A DNA stretch of 64,000 bases, taken from the NCBI GenBank assembly GCA_039881145.1, contig JAYKKI010000027.1, positions 19,541,001 to 19,605,000 on the forward strand, given 5' to 3'. Numbering within the stretch: position 1 is the first letter of the stretch; each line of letters starts with the position of its first letter. Origin of the DNA: Druceiella hillmani (taxonomy: Eukaryota; Arthropoda; Insecta; Lepidoptera; Hepialidae). A program made the translations under genes and the position numbers. The notes beneath the pieces were generated by a model. The model saw only the letters and a list, made by a program, of their open reading frames with translations, did no database searches and was not told the DNA's origin. Positions 1 to 12,740 of this stretch are shown here, piece after piece.

Positions 1-2207
1 TATAACTTCTATTAGAAATTTTAACCGAAATATATATATACTTTAAACCGTATTCAATCTTAAATTTTAACGGTTTACCTAACAATATTATACAAAGCTC
101 AATAAAACCTGCTTTACTAATCGCTAAGTATGTAATCAATAAACCGTTACTCGAGCTTTTAGCACTCCGTAAATATGAATTAAACTTAGGTACAATATTA
201 CTATGGTATAAATTTTAGTTCAGCAAGTAAATTTTAATTTATAACTTCTATTAGAAATTTTAACCGAAATATATATATACTTTAAACCGTATTCAATCTT
301 AAATTTTAACAGTTTACCTAACAATATTATACAAAGCTCAATAAAACCTGCTTTACTAATCGCTAAGTATGTAATCAATAAACTGTTACTCGAGCTTTTA
401 GCACTCCGTAAATATGAATTAAACTTAGGTACAATATTACTATGGTATAAATTTTAGTTCAACAAGTAAATTTTAGTTTATAACTTCTATTAGAAATTTT
501 AACCGAAATAAATGTACTTGAAATCGTATTTAATCTTAAATTTTAACGGTTTACCTACCAATATTATACAGGGCTCGATAAAACATGTTTTACTAATCGC
601 TAAGTATGTAATCAATAAACCGTTACTCGAGCTTTTAGCACTCCGTAAATATGGATTAAACATAGGTACAATATTACTATGGTATAAATTTTAGTTCAGC
701 AAGTAAATTTTAATTTATAACTTCTATTAGAAATTTTAACAGAAATATATATATACTTTAAACCGTATTCAATCTTAAATTTTAACGGTTTACCTAACAA
801 TATTATACAAAGCTCAATAAAACCTGCTTTACTAATCGCTAAGTATGTAATCAATAAACCGTTACTCGAGCTTTTAGCACTCCGTAAATATGAATTAAAC
901 TTAGGTACAATATTACTATGGTATAAATTTTAGTTCAGCAAGTAAATTTTAATTTATAACTTCTATTAGAAATTTTAACCGAAATATATATATACTTTAA
1001 ACCGTATTCAATCTTAAATTTTAACGGTTTACCTAACAATATTATACAAAGCTCAATAAAACCTTCTTTACTAATCGCTAAGTATGTAATCAATAAACCG
1101 TTACTCGAGCTTTTAGCACTCCGTAAATATGAATTAAACTTAGGTACAATATTACTATGGTATAAATTTTAGTTCAACAAGTAAATTTTAGTTTATAACT
1201 TCTATTAGAAATTTTAACCGAAATAAATGTACTTGAAATCGTATTTAATCTTAAATTTTAACGGTTTACCTACCAATATTATACAGGGCTCGATAAAACA
1301 TGTTTTACTAATCGCTAAGTATATAATCAATAAACCGTTACTCGAGCTTTTAACACTCCGTAAATATGAATTAAACTTAGGTACAATATTACTATGGTAT
1401 AAATTTTAGTTCAACAAGTAAATTTTAGTTTATAACTTCTATTAGAAATTTTAACCGAAATAAATGTACTTGAAATCGTATTTAATCTTAAATTTTAACG
1501 GTTTACCTACCAGTATTATACAGGGCTCGATAAAACATGTTTTACTAATCGCTAAGTATATAATCAATAAACCGTTACTCGAGCTTTTAGCACTCCGTAA
1601 ATATGAATTAAACTTTGGTACAACATTACTATGGTATAAATTTTAGTTCAACAAGTAAATTTTAGTTTATAACTTCTATTAGAAATTTTAACCGAAATAA
1701 ATGTACTTGAAATCGTATTTAATCTTAAATTTTAACGGTTTACCTACCAATATTATACAGGGCTCGATAAAACATGTTTTACTAATCGCTAAGTATATAA
1801 TCAATAAACCATTACTCGAGCTTTTAGCACTCCGTAAATATGGATTTAACACGGATGCAATATTACAATGATACAAATTTTAGTTCGGCAAGTAAATTTT
1901 AGTTTATAACTTCTATTAGAAATTTTAACCGAAAAATATATACTTGAAACCGTATTCAATCTTACATTTTAACGGTTTACCTACCAATATTATAAAAGGC
2001 TGGATAAAAACTGCTTCACTCATCGCTAAGTATATAATCAATAAACCGTTACTCGAGCTTTTAGCACTTCGTAAATATGGATTTAGCACAGATACAATAT
2101 TACTATGATACAAATTTTAGTTTAGCAAGGAGTAAATTTTAGTTTCTAACTTCAATTAAAAATTATAAGCAAAATATATATATATATACTCGAAACCGTA
2201 ATCAATT
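1..2207. repeat. 239-bp satellite array with trimeric higher-order structure
   Basis: Nine full units start at 1, 240, 479, 716, 955, 1194, 1431, 1668 and 1905, with a decayed partial tenth to about 2207. Two unit types are visible. Type A carries TATATATATAC after the AACCGAAA box and reads CCTAACAATATT. Type B reads AAATAAATGTACTTG and CCTACCAATATT. The order is A-A-B, A-A-B, B, B, then a more diverged unit, so the first six units form a 715-bp trimer repeated twice. The array reaches the left edge and may continue beyond it. B units are open for 60 codons on the + strand, but the frame exists only because the units are alike; I do not regard it as a gene. Confidence 0.95.
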
Positions 2208-2830
2208 AGAAATAATATAATATATAAATATATTTCTCGGTAGAGCTAAACAAAAACCGCGTACTCAAATCCCAATGCCAATAGACTACGGGAATTGCTA
2301 TTTCATCCCTAATACACCCCCTAAATTCATATATATAGGGAAATAGACTACCAAGTCTACGAATTTTGTGATAATACATTTAATGGTGCATCAGTTTATC
2401 CTGTTTATGTACTTTTAACATGTGAATATAGGATTCGAGTGGGTAATTGTCACTACGTTATGGCCGATTAGATAGTTATTATCGGCGTTCGTTTTTATCG
2501 ATATTAGCGAGGGCGGCATTTAGACGAGGTAATTGGGTAACTCTCCTCTCCTAATCCTTGATTAAAAAAAAGACATGAGGTGTCGTGGGACACGCAGTAG
2601 AAGCGAAGATTCTTACGCATCACAAATATTATTCAATTTTTAATATTTAATTAATTTAATATAATATCGATACCGCATTAAATATAATATATTTTTAAAA
2701 ATAATTTTCGAATTATCCATCACTCAATAAAAAATACTTAACAAAAAACGAAAATACATTAACAGGCTAAATGTACTAAATAATAATATCCACATGAGAG
2801 AATGATTTCTTTTTCCGACTTTTGTACGTG
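2208..2830. other. AT-rich spacer, no gene seen
   Basis: No coding frame or recognisable element. The part around 2240-2620 is less AT-rich and has the feel of an old dispersed repeat, but I cannot place it in a family. Confidence 0.5.
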
Positions 2831-2871
2831 TTGGTACTTTATGCACCAAATGCGCCTGCATAAAGTACCAA
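2831..2871. repeat. Perfect 15-bp inverted repeat (hairpin)
   Basis: TTGGTACTTTATGCA (2831-2845) and its exact reverse complement (2857-2871) flank an 11-nt loop. It could be the remains of a small foldback element. Confidence 0.8.
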
Positions 2872-2900
2872 GCCTGCACAGTCTCTCGTTGCGACAACTA

Positions 2901-2960
2901 TACATACACACACACGCGCGCACATATATATATATACATATATAAATATGTGTGTGTGTA
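2901..2960. repeat. Compound CA/CG/TA/TG microsatellite
   Basis: Runs of ACAC, GCGCGC, ATATAT and TGTGTG follow one another, giving an imperfect inverted structure about 60 bp long. Confidence 0.85.
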
Positions 2961-3574
2961 TTTTGTCTTTCTTTTACTCCAAATCACTTTCTCATATAGG
3001 CAGAAATATGCGTTGCCAAGCCTAGGAGGCGTGTTTCATTGCCGCGTTCGTTCACGACTTTCAGTTTTTCTCAATTAGGTCTCCACCCTAAATGTCCCTT
3101 GAGAAGCTTTGCTTCAAAAATCTAACTCAGTTCTCTTTAAATAGTTTACATAAAGTTGTAATAGTTATATTTACGTTAAACACACAAACAAGATCTTTGT
3201 GTGTTTAACGTAAATAACAAATGATGCTGCAAAATGAAACTGAATTTGAAAATGACAAAGGTGGGAGAGAGGCTGCACTACGTGCTACCAGTTGCATTTT
3301 ATTTCTTTTTTATTCCATCTCGCTCACTCATGTGGGCAACAATATGCGTTACCCACCAATGAGCAACGTTTCACCGCCGCGTTCGTTCGTCACTTTTTCT
3401 CAATTACGTCCCCATCCCAAACTCCACATGAAAAATCTAACTCAATTCTTTTTAAATAGTTTACATAAAGTTATAAACATAGACATAACGAAATTTAATC
3501 AAACAAAGCCTTTGTACGTTCAGCGTAAAATAAAAAATGGTGCTACAAAATCAAACTGAATTTGAAAATAACGT
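2960..3574. repeat. Diverged two-copy tandem duplication, period about 336 bp
   Basis: The block beginning near 2960 (landmark AATATGCGTT at 3005) recurs from about 3296 (landmark at 3341). Both copies share the CCGCGTTCGTTC box, AAATAGTTTACATAAAGTT and GCTRCAAAATSAAACTGAAT. The copies have drifted clearly. A 112-codon frame at 3221-3559 spans the second copy and looks accidental. Confidence 0.8.
3168..3216. repeat. Perfect palindrome, 21-bp arms
   Basis: An arm containing TTTACGTTAAACACAC (3168-3188) and its exact reverse complement (3196-3216) flank a 7-nt loop. The arm is absent from the matching place in the second duplicate (about 3490-3530), so it arose after or outside the duplication. 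Confidence 0.85.
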
Positions 3575-3925
3575 CTACGAAATATTGGCGGAAGATCAGA
3601 AATGCTTAATGTTCACTCAAACCTAATTTTGCACCTTTCTCTTTAGCCATACAAAACAAAATTGTGTTTGCATATTCGGCTGTTATCGATAAACTTTTTA
3701 ATTGTTTCAAAATAAAATAAATGAACGAAATATTTCGTTAAATTGTTTGACCCCGCGGAAATATAATTCAGGTGCCCAGAGATTTGTTGAACGATGAATT
3801 TCTTATTCTGTATTAGAAGATTATAAAACAATACTTAAGGAATCCAATCAAATTATAAATTTCACATTTGATATCATACAGACATTTCAAAATTGATTGA
3901 TGTCCGGAAGCACTGAAAGGTAGAA
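3575..3925. other. Spacer, nothing recognised
   Basis: AT-rich, with no coding frame or repeat that I can support. Confidence 0.5.
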
Positions 3926-4924
3926 AGTAACCACTGTGCACCTCGCATTAAAACCATTAGTTTCAAAGTAATGTACACAGTGGATCCACATTTCCATTAG
4001 TGGTAATCGATTTTGGTTCTCGTTCGAAATCCCAAGTGCTGTGCAACATATATTCGTTACCGAGTCATCCCCTAAGCCCATCTCGGGGGTTTACTCAAAT
4101 GTTTTTCACAACATTCATAACAGGGCGTCGGCCCGTATAAAAAATATATTGAAAAAGTTGCTTTAATTCAACTGCGACGTGAAATGATTGCAGGTAGAGC
4201 CGTGAAAATGGGATTTGTGGAAAAATCCTTAAACCGCCTCACTTCCTATGACAATCATATTATACATTTTGGAGTATTCAGTATTAAGATAAATTTAGAT
4301 CAAATTTTGTAATGTTATTTTTATCATCAAAAACCACTTGTGATGTAGGCCCCAATTTACGATTCCTTTCAACTTTCAAAGCCTTATCTAAAAAAATCTC
4401 AAGCTCTCGTGTGTGCGTAAATAATAAAGAAAAGCATTTAATTGTTATAGTATTTCATAAGTACCTGAGTGCAACAAAAATAAATTCAGTACTGAATTAT
4501 TAACGTATAAGCCAATTTCTATACATTTTGTTATCGCTGTATATAAATATGATGAAATATCTAAATCGATCGAATCATTCACAAGACTCTTCACTCTAAC
4601 ATCCGCCTGAAAGTAAAAAGCAAAACTTACTTCATATCCCATTTTCACGGCTCTACCTGCAATCATTTCACGTCGCGGTCGAATTAAAGCAACTTTTTCA
4701 ATATATTTTTTATACGGGCCGACGCCCTGTTATGAATGTTGTGAAAAACATTTGAGTAAACCCCCGAGATAGGCTTAGGGGATGACTCGGTAACGAATAT
4801 ATGTTGCACAGCACTTGGGATTTCGAACGAGAACCAAAATCAATTACCACTAATGGAAATGTGGATCCACTGTGCACATTACGTTGAAACTAATGGTTTT
4901 AATGCGAGGTGCACAGTGGTTACT
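3926..4924. mobile_element. Foldback / long-TIR non-autonomous DNA element, about 1 kb
   Basis: Two 288-bp arms (3926-4213 and 4637-4924) are nearly perfect reverse complements around a 423-bp centre. The tips read AGTAACCACTGTGCAC and its complement. Each arm also has a smaller inverted pair near its tip, CCACTGTGCACCT against ACAGTGGATCCAC. The centre (4214-4636) has no transposase. The arrangement fits a MITE or foldback element mobilised in trans. I could not find a clear target-site duplication, so the superfamily is open. Confidence 0.85.
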
Positions 4925-5422
4925 CATAACATGGTCTGTCTTAGTTTTAGCCATTAAAAAAAGCTACACGAATTAAGAATATGTTTTAAATTGGATTCAG
5001 TGTCTATGCTCTCATTTAAATTAACATTTTATAAAGTATAATAAGCCTTAAATCAATAAAGATAATACCAGGCAGATGAATAAAACAATCACTACAAATC
5101 ATTTTAATTTCAATGTAATACATTGATGACTCTTTCAAAGTTATAATTAACGATTATTTAACAACTTCAAAGGCGACAATTAGAGTTAATGTCGCTGAAA
5201 GAAGATGTGTCAAGGCAAATAATACATTTGACAGTTCACCTGCCATAGATAACGAATTTGTAACTTAAACCAAACATTTGTAGAATTATATTTGTTTATG
5301 AAACTAAAATTATTTTACAAAAATCACATATTCATGTTTAATTATAAATACAAAAACCTTATGGAAGAACATTCAGAATAAGGCATAAATTAAGATAGGA
5401 CTGATTTATATACAGGAACACT
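4925..5422. other. AT-rich spacer, nothing recognised
   Basis: No coding frame, hairpin or repeat beyond simple AT-richness. Confidence 0.5.
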
Positions 5423-7216
5423 TAAAACAGAGTAATTTCATGTCAATAAAGACAACTAATAAAGGTTGTAACTACAGAGCAATGGGATATAGAGTCGTTA
5501 AAACAGAGTGATTTAATGTCAGTAAAGGTTGAATATATTTGGCGTTAATAGCCCATCTGAGGTAATAGCTAATAGCCACCTGAAGATGTTGTAATACAAC
5601 GAAACCTAGGTCGTGGTAAAGAACTTAAAGAAAGGAGAAATAATACTACATCACGTAGTTTCATTTAATTGTCAATAAAGGTAACAAATAAAGGTTCTAA
5701 TTACAGACCGTGGGATATACAGTCATTGAAACTCGTGTCAGTAAAAACAACAAATAAAGGTTGTATTTACAGAACTATTGGATATACAATAATTGAAACA
5801 GAGTAATTTCATGTCAGTAAAGACAACGAATAAAGGTTCTAATTACAGACCGATGGGATACACAGTCATTGAAACTCGTGTCAGTAAAAACAACAAATAA
5901 AGGTTGTAATTACAGAACTATTGGATATACAATAATTGAAACAGAGTAATTTCATGTCAGTAAAGACAACGAATAAAGGTTCTAATTACAGACCGATGGG
6001 ATACACAGTCATTGAAACTCGTGTCAGTAAAAACAACAAATAAAGGTTGTAATTACAGAACTATTGGATATACAATAATTGAAACAGAGTAATTTCATGT
6101 CAGTAAAGACAACGAATAAAGATTCTAATTACAGACCGATGGGATACACAGTCATTGAAACTCGTGTCAGTAAAAACAACAAATAAAGGTTGTAATTACA
6201 GAACTATTGGATATACAATAATTGAAACAGAGTAATTTCATGTCAGTAAAGACAACGAATAAAGGTTCTAATTACAGACCGATGGGATACACAGTCATTG
6301 AAACTCGTGTCAGTAAAAACAACAAATAAAGGTTGTAATTACAGAACTATTGGATATACAATAATTGAAACAGAGTAATTTCTTGTCAGTAAAGACAACG
6401 AATAAAGGTTCTAATTACAGACCGATGGGATACACAGTCATTGAAACTCGTGTCAGTAAAAACAACAAATAAAGGTTGTAATTACAGAACTATTGGATAT
6501 ACAATAATTGAAACAGAGTAATTTCATGTCAGTAAAGACAACGAACAAAGGTTCTAATTACAGACCGATGGGATACACAGTCATTGAAACTCGTGTCAGT
6601 AAAAACAACAAATAAAGGTTGTAATTACAGAACTATTGGATATACAATAATTGAAACAGAGTAATTTCATGTCAGTAAAGACAACGAATAAAGGTTCTAA
6701 TTACAGACCGATGGGATACACAGTCATTGAAACTCGTGTCAGTAAAAACAACAAATAAAGGTTGTAATTACAGAACTATTGGATATACAATAATTGAAAC
6801 AGAGTAATTTCATGTCAGTAAAGACAACGAATAAAGGTTCTAATTACAGACCGATGGGATACACAGTCATTGAAACTCGTGTCAGTAAAAACAACAAATA
6901 AAGGTTGTAATTACAGAACTATTGGATATACAATAATTGAAACAGAGTAATTTCATGTCAGTAAAGACAACGAATAAAGGTTCTAATTACAGACCGATGG
7001 GATACACAGTCATTGAAACTCGTGTCAGTAAAAACAACAAATAAAGGTTGTAATTACAGAACTATTGGATATACAATAATTGAAACAGAGTAATTTCGTG
7101 TCAGTAAAGACAACGAATAAAGGTTGTAATTACAGAGCGGCGAAATATACAATCACTGAAACTGAGATGTTTCGTGTCAGTAAAAACAACAAATAAAGGT
7201 TGTAATAACAGAGCTC
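5423..7216. repeat. 143-bp dimeric satellite (67 + 76 bp monomers)
   Basis: After the interruption at 5529-5671 the array runs about ten dimers. The landmark TTTCATGTCAGTAAAGACAAC recurs every 143 bp (5808, 5951, 6094, 6237 and on). Each dimer is a 67-bp monomer (GACAACGAATAAAGGTTCT) plus a 76-bp monomer (AACAACAAATAAAGGTTGT), both built on GTCAGTAAARACAAC. Inner dimers are almost identical while the outer ones (5423-5528 and after 7090) are diverged, the usual pattern of homogenisation from the centre. Confidence 0.95.
5529..5671 (+). mobile_element. Half-copy of a hairpin MITE inserted in the satellite
   Basis: The block from TTGAATATATTTGGCGTTAAT to TTTCATTTAATTG matches one arm of the hairpin element at 39503-39799, including CGAAACCTAGGTCGTGGTAAAG and AAATAATACTACATCACG. 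Only one arm is present. It interrupts the satellite: GTCAGTAAAGG lies just before it and GTCAATAAAGG just after, either a target duplication or simply the tandem phase. Confidence 0.85.
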
Positions 7217-8624
7217 TCCGCTGTTTGTAGTTTTTCTCCTTAGCTCTTAATATATATAAAACAACTCTAGTTGGCATAGTAATTTGTAATTAGTTAAAGT
7301 TAAAAAAAAAATTTAATTGAAAACAACTTAAAACTTTTTTCTTGCGTAACACATAAAAATACATCACGTCTCATAATTTAAATAAACATAGATTTAAAAA
7401 ATAAATCAATTAACTTAAAACTCTTTTTTTTTGCGTGACGTTTATAAAAATACATTATGTCTTATAGTTTAAATAAAAGAATAATATGCATTGAAATTAA
7501 ATACTATTAATAAACAAAAGAGTTAAGAAAAAATAATGCGTCAGTTTAGGATTCTTTAATTAAAAGATGGAATTCTAATAACTTTGTTATATCTGTCTAC
7601 ACGTCTTAGTCTCATGATCGAGATTTCAATTAATATCTATATATTATTGAAAAAAGTATAAAACGGAAAGGGATTCTTTTTAAGCATCATATCGAGAGAT
7701 GTGTTATTGAATTGTTCTTTCAACTGGGCTTCCAATTGTTGTTTTTCAACTTTTTTTGCTCAGTTAGCGAAATATTAAGCTTCAAAGAGATTGTCTCATC
7801 TTCCACTAATGTTTCAATCACGAATTGTAAAAATATGAAAAAGCTCTAAGTATTAACAAGTTATTGGAACTTTTAACTAAAATTTGTTTTATTTCGGTGA
7901 ACTTGCCTCAAAAGTTGCAAGGGGTAAACGACTGCGGAATTCTGTTTTTTGCATACCCCATGTATGCAATGCTTTGCCAATAATTTCTAAGAGACAATTG
8001 ATTTTTTAGCATAACAAGTTTATGGCAAAAAAGTATTAAAATGTACCCGCTAAATATTATAAATCTTATTTTATAAGTAGCACAATTTTATAATTAAAAC
8101 AATTAAAAAAAATTGCCTTATTTACTAGTATTAATTTACGAATATTTTCAGAAATACTATAACTTTGTTCTATATTTTGTTTATTTCTGTTGTTTGTAGT
8201 AATCATGTCTCTACAGGTGTTTAATCAATGCTTTGGACACCTTAGTCTAATTTTTAAGGCGTTGTTAAAATTTGGACGTAACGTTACTGTTAATGTAATA
8301 AATAACACTAAAGATTGTGAAACAAAAAAAAATAAAACACTTCACGGTTTAATTTTTTATAATGATCTATAAATTTTAAACAACAATACTAATACCGTTC
8401 CAAAAGTACTTCATACAAAATGTATTATTGAAATAGTTTTTCCAAAATTACTTATGTATATTTTTCATTTAAAATATGCTAAGTATGAATGTAATTTTAT
8501 TCAAATGCATATTATGTTCCTTGTTTACAGGACGTATCAAAAAATCAAAATAATCGTTAAAGACATATTATCAAGGGGCTGCATTAAAAAGATTCACCGT
8601 CCCCTTTTTAACCGAATTATAAAA
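7217..8624. other. AT-rich spacer with a small two-copy repeat
   Basis: Around 7325-7485 a block with TTGCGTRACRY...TAAAAATACATYAYGTCT is present twice, about 90 bp apart. The rest shows no gene. A 60-codon frame at 8190-8372 has no recognisable feature. Confidence 0.55.
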
Positions 8625-9510
8625 ATAAAATAAATATTGTTTTTGTCCAATACCTCTACTGTTTTTTACATCTGATGCCTTTTTTATATACCTTGACACT
8701 CATATAAATTAGCCCGTCATCGCTTAATACTTTTGAATTACATAACATAAATACAGTATTTAAAGTTAAGAATCTAGTAACACCATTTATAAATAATATT
8801 TTATAAATTAAAAAAACAGGCAATAATAAACATATTGTTTTCGTCCAATACTATTACTGTTTTTTTTACAACTAATGCCTTTTTTATATACCTTGACGCT
8901 CATATAAACTAGCCCGTCGTCGCTATTTTTTCTTTCGCTTAAAATACACTCAGAATACTTTTGAATTACATAATGCAAATACAGTATTCAAAATTATGAA
9001 TCTAGTCACCCCAGTTAGAAATATTATTTTATAAATTATAAAAACAGGCAATAATAGATATATTGTTTTTGTCTAATACCTCTACTGTTTCTTTTTACAA
9101 CTGATGCCTTTTTATATATCTTGACGTTTATATAAATTAGCCAGTCGTCACTATTTTTTCTTTCGCTTAAGATACACTGAAAATACTTTTGAATTACATA
9201 ATGCAAATACAGTATTTAAGGTTATGAATCTAGTCACCCCAGTTAGAAATAATATTTTATTAATTATAAAAACAGGCAATAATAGATATATAGTTTTTGT
9301 CTAATACCTCTACTGTTTCTTTTTACAACTGATGCCTTTTTATATATCTTGACGTTTATATAAATTAGCCAGTCGTCACTATTTTTTCTTTCGCTTAAGA
9401 TACACTGAAAATACTTTTGAATTACATAATGCAAATACAGTATTTTAGGTTATGAATCTAGTCACGCCATTTTGAAATAATGTTTTATAAATTATAAAAA
9501 CAGGCGAAAA
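8625..9510. repeat. 228-bp tandem array, four copies
   Basis: The landmark GTCYAATACC recurs at about 8645, 8843, 9071 and 9299. The last three units are 228 bp. The first is about 198 bp because it lacks the CTATTTTTTCTTTCGCTTAA segment. Shared boxes include GATGCCTTTTTATATA and TTTGAATTACATAATGCAAA. The last two copies are the most alike. Confidence 0.9.
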
Positions 9511-9894
9511 TAAACAATAATACAGGTGGAAAAGCACAGTCAGATAGGAAAACTGATCTACACAAATAATTAATTTACTTGTTGCACGAGTAAAAGTCAC
9601 AAGGTAGACGCCCCTTGCTGCAATTCCACTGCATTGCTTCATTATTAACGGGCACGATGTGCAGCATTGCAAGCGGGAACTTTGCTTTAATTCGAAAGTA
9701 GGTCACTTATCCTGGTCGAAATTGCAAGCAGAATTTAAAATTAACATCTAGCTTTGGGAATCGAAAGTCGAATGCACAATAGTAGGTAAGAAACTGTGTG
9801 CAAAATTTTAAGATTTTCTTTTATCGATAAAATTAGTCAAAAACGGACTTTGACTTATTAAGAGCTACATTATGTGTATGCTGGTATATGTATG
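9511..9894. other. Less AT-rich unique segment, possible conserved non-coding DNA
   Basis: The interval 9590-9790 has more balanced base composition and no repeat structure, unlike its surroundings. I see no plausible coding frame: the minus-strand frame at 9445-9672 crosses the edge of the array. It could be a regulatory element, but this rests only on texture. Confidence 0.3.
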
Positions 9895-9990
9895 TATTAT
9901 CTACAGTTAACAACAGTTGATTATTATCTACAGTTAACAACAGTTGGTTATTATCTACAGTTAACAACAATCTACAATTAACAAGAGTTG
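9895..9990. repeat. 25-bp minisatellite, about three to four copies
   Basis: TTATCTACAGTTAACAACAG recurs about every 25 bp, with a decayed last copy. GTTAAC and CAACAG/TTGTTG give it a semi-palindromic character. Confidence 0.85.
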
Positions 9991-11543
9991 TTGGAACAGG
10001 GCAAATTTATAATTAGAGCTGTCAGATAAAAGGACGGAAAAAGCGATAGATGGACCTCACTAATACAAAATTAACAAAATATTTTCCTGAGAAAAAATCT
10101 GAGTCTTAATGTTTGTATTTTAGTCATGATCTGTTATTAAGCCCGCTTTACGAAAAGTGAATTTTTCACTTTTTTCGCTATTTGTTTTAGATAATTATTA
10201 CGGTCGGTCGTGATTTATGTTATGAAAAAATTATGTTACTATTTTTTTCGATTATAGGCATACTGCGAATTGTTTTTTATAGTTTCTAGAAAGCAAATTT
10301 CGGAAAAAAGTTAGTCACCTGTCATAATCCTATAATTTTTTTTGCATCTTTTATACAGGTTTTTTAAATTTATTTTCAAAACTATTTGTTTGATACCTTC
10401 CATGATGGATTCATGGATCACTTAAATGTTTATTTTTATTAAACATTTGATTACAAGACATATATATTTATAAAGTTTTTTTACCATTTGTGTTTTCTTA
10501 TTATTATTTATTGAGAGATTCTTTTTTTTTCTTCCAATATCTCGAAATTTAATACGGAAAGCTATCTAACAAGTTATGTTTTGAAAACCAGATTTTTAAT
10601 TCGAATATTACCGAATATCCCAAAACTACGTTGCTCTGCATGTTTAAACGTTTTTTTTTATTAAAGATCGTATTTATTTATAAAACCTATTATACATTTT
10701 TAAAACGTGCTTATTAACATATTTAATATGATATCACTGCCTTTTCGAATGTTTATTTTTTCACGTTAGACAAAATGGCGACTGTACGCAGCTCTATTGC
10801 ATGAATCGTGATGTAACCTATCAACGCTCATTTCTTCAAATCGGATTATCCGTGCTGAATCTAAATTGTAACATTGGTACACACTCATACTCATACTCAT
10901 ACATACATACAAAGTCTTATTAACACAATACCCTCCTTGGCGTACCATAATCGGGTTAAAACTATTTGACGTCTATTAAAAAGATTTGGCAGCAGTAAAA
11001 TTATCTATTAACCTTTTTTTTATAGAACCGTACCAGACATTAATTAATAGTTAAAATGTCATTTATTCAGTTTTATTTTACTTAAGAAAATAAAAAAACA
11101 CCAAAAATTACTTATTATGAAATCCATCAACACTAACAATATTTATTGTATACTTACTAACATAATTAACGATTTCTACCTGTAAAAGGTTCTAAATATA
11201 AATACAAAATTACCAAATACCTTTACGATAAAATAAAAAATGCATTTATTGAAAAAATCATCGAAACAGAATAAAACCTGTCATCAATTTTCGTTTTTTT
11301 AAATATTTTTCTTTGCTTAGATTCTAAATTTTAAAATTAAAATAATCAAAAGGTCTGCCAACTGCAACCTTTAATTTTATAATGTTTACCCATTTTCCAA
11401 ATATTTTCTCGATATTGATCTGTTTATAGTTTAAAATAAACAAGACACACAGACTCGCAAGAAACAATCGAGCCCATTCGGTTTCCGTTATTTACCTTTT
11501 GAGAAGCAACACCCTGAAAAATGTCTAGCAACACCCTGATAAA
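9991..11543. other. AT-rich spacer, nothing supported
   Basis: No gene. A short imperfect ACTCAT/ACAT microsatellite lies at about 10882-10912. A poorly AT-rich stretch with AAAATGGCGACTG sits near 10774 but has no supported reading frame. Confidence 0.5.
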
Positions 11544-12740
11544 GCTAAGTATGTTTTAAACATCGTTTTGAGAAAATGGGCAGTAGGAAGTAAATAATAT
11601 TGTAATGAATCTTCCAGTTTAGGGCAAACATAAATAATAAAATTTCAGAGATTTAATTTTGGAAAACTTTCACAATGAATATTATCAAAATTGAAATACA
11701 TCTAGAGCTGACTGTAGCAAGAAACACTTTTTACATTACATTTTGACAGCTAAATATGTTTTATACATCATTTTGAGAAAATGGGCAATAAATAATATTG
11801 TAATGAATCTTCCAATTTAGGGCAAACATAAATAATTAAATTTCAGTGATTTCATTTTGGAAAACTTTCATAATGAAGATTATCAAAATTGAAATACATC
11901 TAGAGCTGACTGTAGCAAGAAACACTTTTTACATTACATTTTGACAGCTAAGTATGTTTTATACATAATTTTGAGAAAATGGGCAATAAATAATATTGTA
12001 ATGAATCTTCCAATTTTGGACAAACATAAATAATTAAATTTCAGTGATTTCATTTTGGAAAACTTTCATAATGAAGATTATCAAAATTGAAATACATCTA
12101 GAGCTGACTGTAGCAAGAAACACTTTTTACATTACGTTTTGGCAGCTAAGTATGTTTTATACATCATTTTGAGGAAATAGGCAATAAATAATATTGTAAT
12201 GAATCTTCCAATTTAGGGCAAACATAAATAATTAAATTTCAGTGATTTCATTTTGGAAAACTTTCATAATGAAGATTATCAAAATTGAAATACATCTAGA
12301 GCTGACTGTAGCAAGAAACACTTTTTACATTACATTTTGACAGCTAAGTATGTTTTATACATAATTTTGAGAAAATGGGCAATAAATAATATTGTAATGA
12401 ATCTTCCAATTTTGGACAAACATAAATAATTAAATTTCAGTGATTTCATTTTGGAAAACTTTCATAATGAAGATTATCAAAATTGAAATACATCTAGAGC
12501 TGACTGTAGCAAGAAACACTTTTTACATTACGTTTTGGCAGCTAAGTATGTTTTATACATAATTTTGAGGAAATAGGCAATAAATAATATTGTAATGAAT
12601 CTTCCAATTTAGGGCAAACATAAATAATTAAATTTCAGTGATTTCATTTTGGAAAACTTTCATAATGAAGATTTCCAAAATTGAAATACATCTAGAGCTG
12701 ACTACAGCAAGAAACACTTTTTAAATTACATATTTAATAC
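11544..12740. repeat. 197-bp satellite with dimeric higher-order repeat
   Basis: Units start at 11544 (diverged), 11751, 11947, 12145, 12343 and 12541, spaced 196-198 bp. Two forms alternate: one with GAGAAAATGGGC and CCAATTTTGGACAAAC, the other with GAGGAAATAGGC and CCAATTTAGGGCAAAC. The true repeat of the inner part is therefore a dimer of about 396 bp. Shared boxes include CATCTAGAGCTGACTGTAGC and AAACACTTTTTACATTAC. Confidence 0.95.

Noticed and set aside
512..1646. Three similar 60-residue frames (MYLKSYLILNFNGLPT...)
   Set aside because: They occur at the same place in B-type satellite units and in no other context; similarity comes from the repeat, not from selection on a protein.
3221..3559. 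112-codon frame after the palindrome
   Set aside because: Spans the join of a diverged duplication; nothing in the first copy matches it as protein.
5423..7216. CRISPR array
   Set aside because: The repeats are contiguous with no unique spacers and sit in eukaryotic DNA; it is a satellite.
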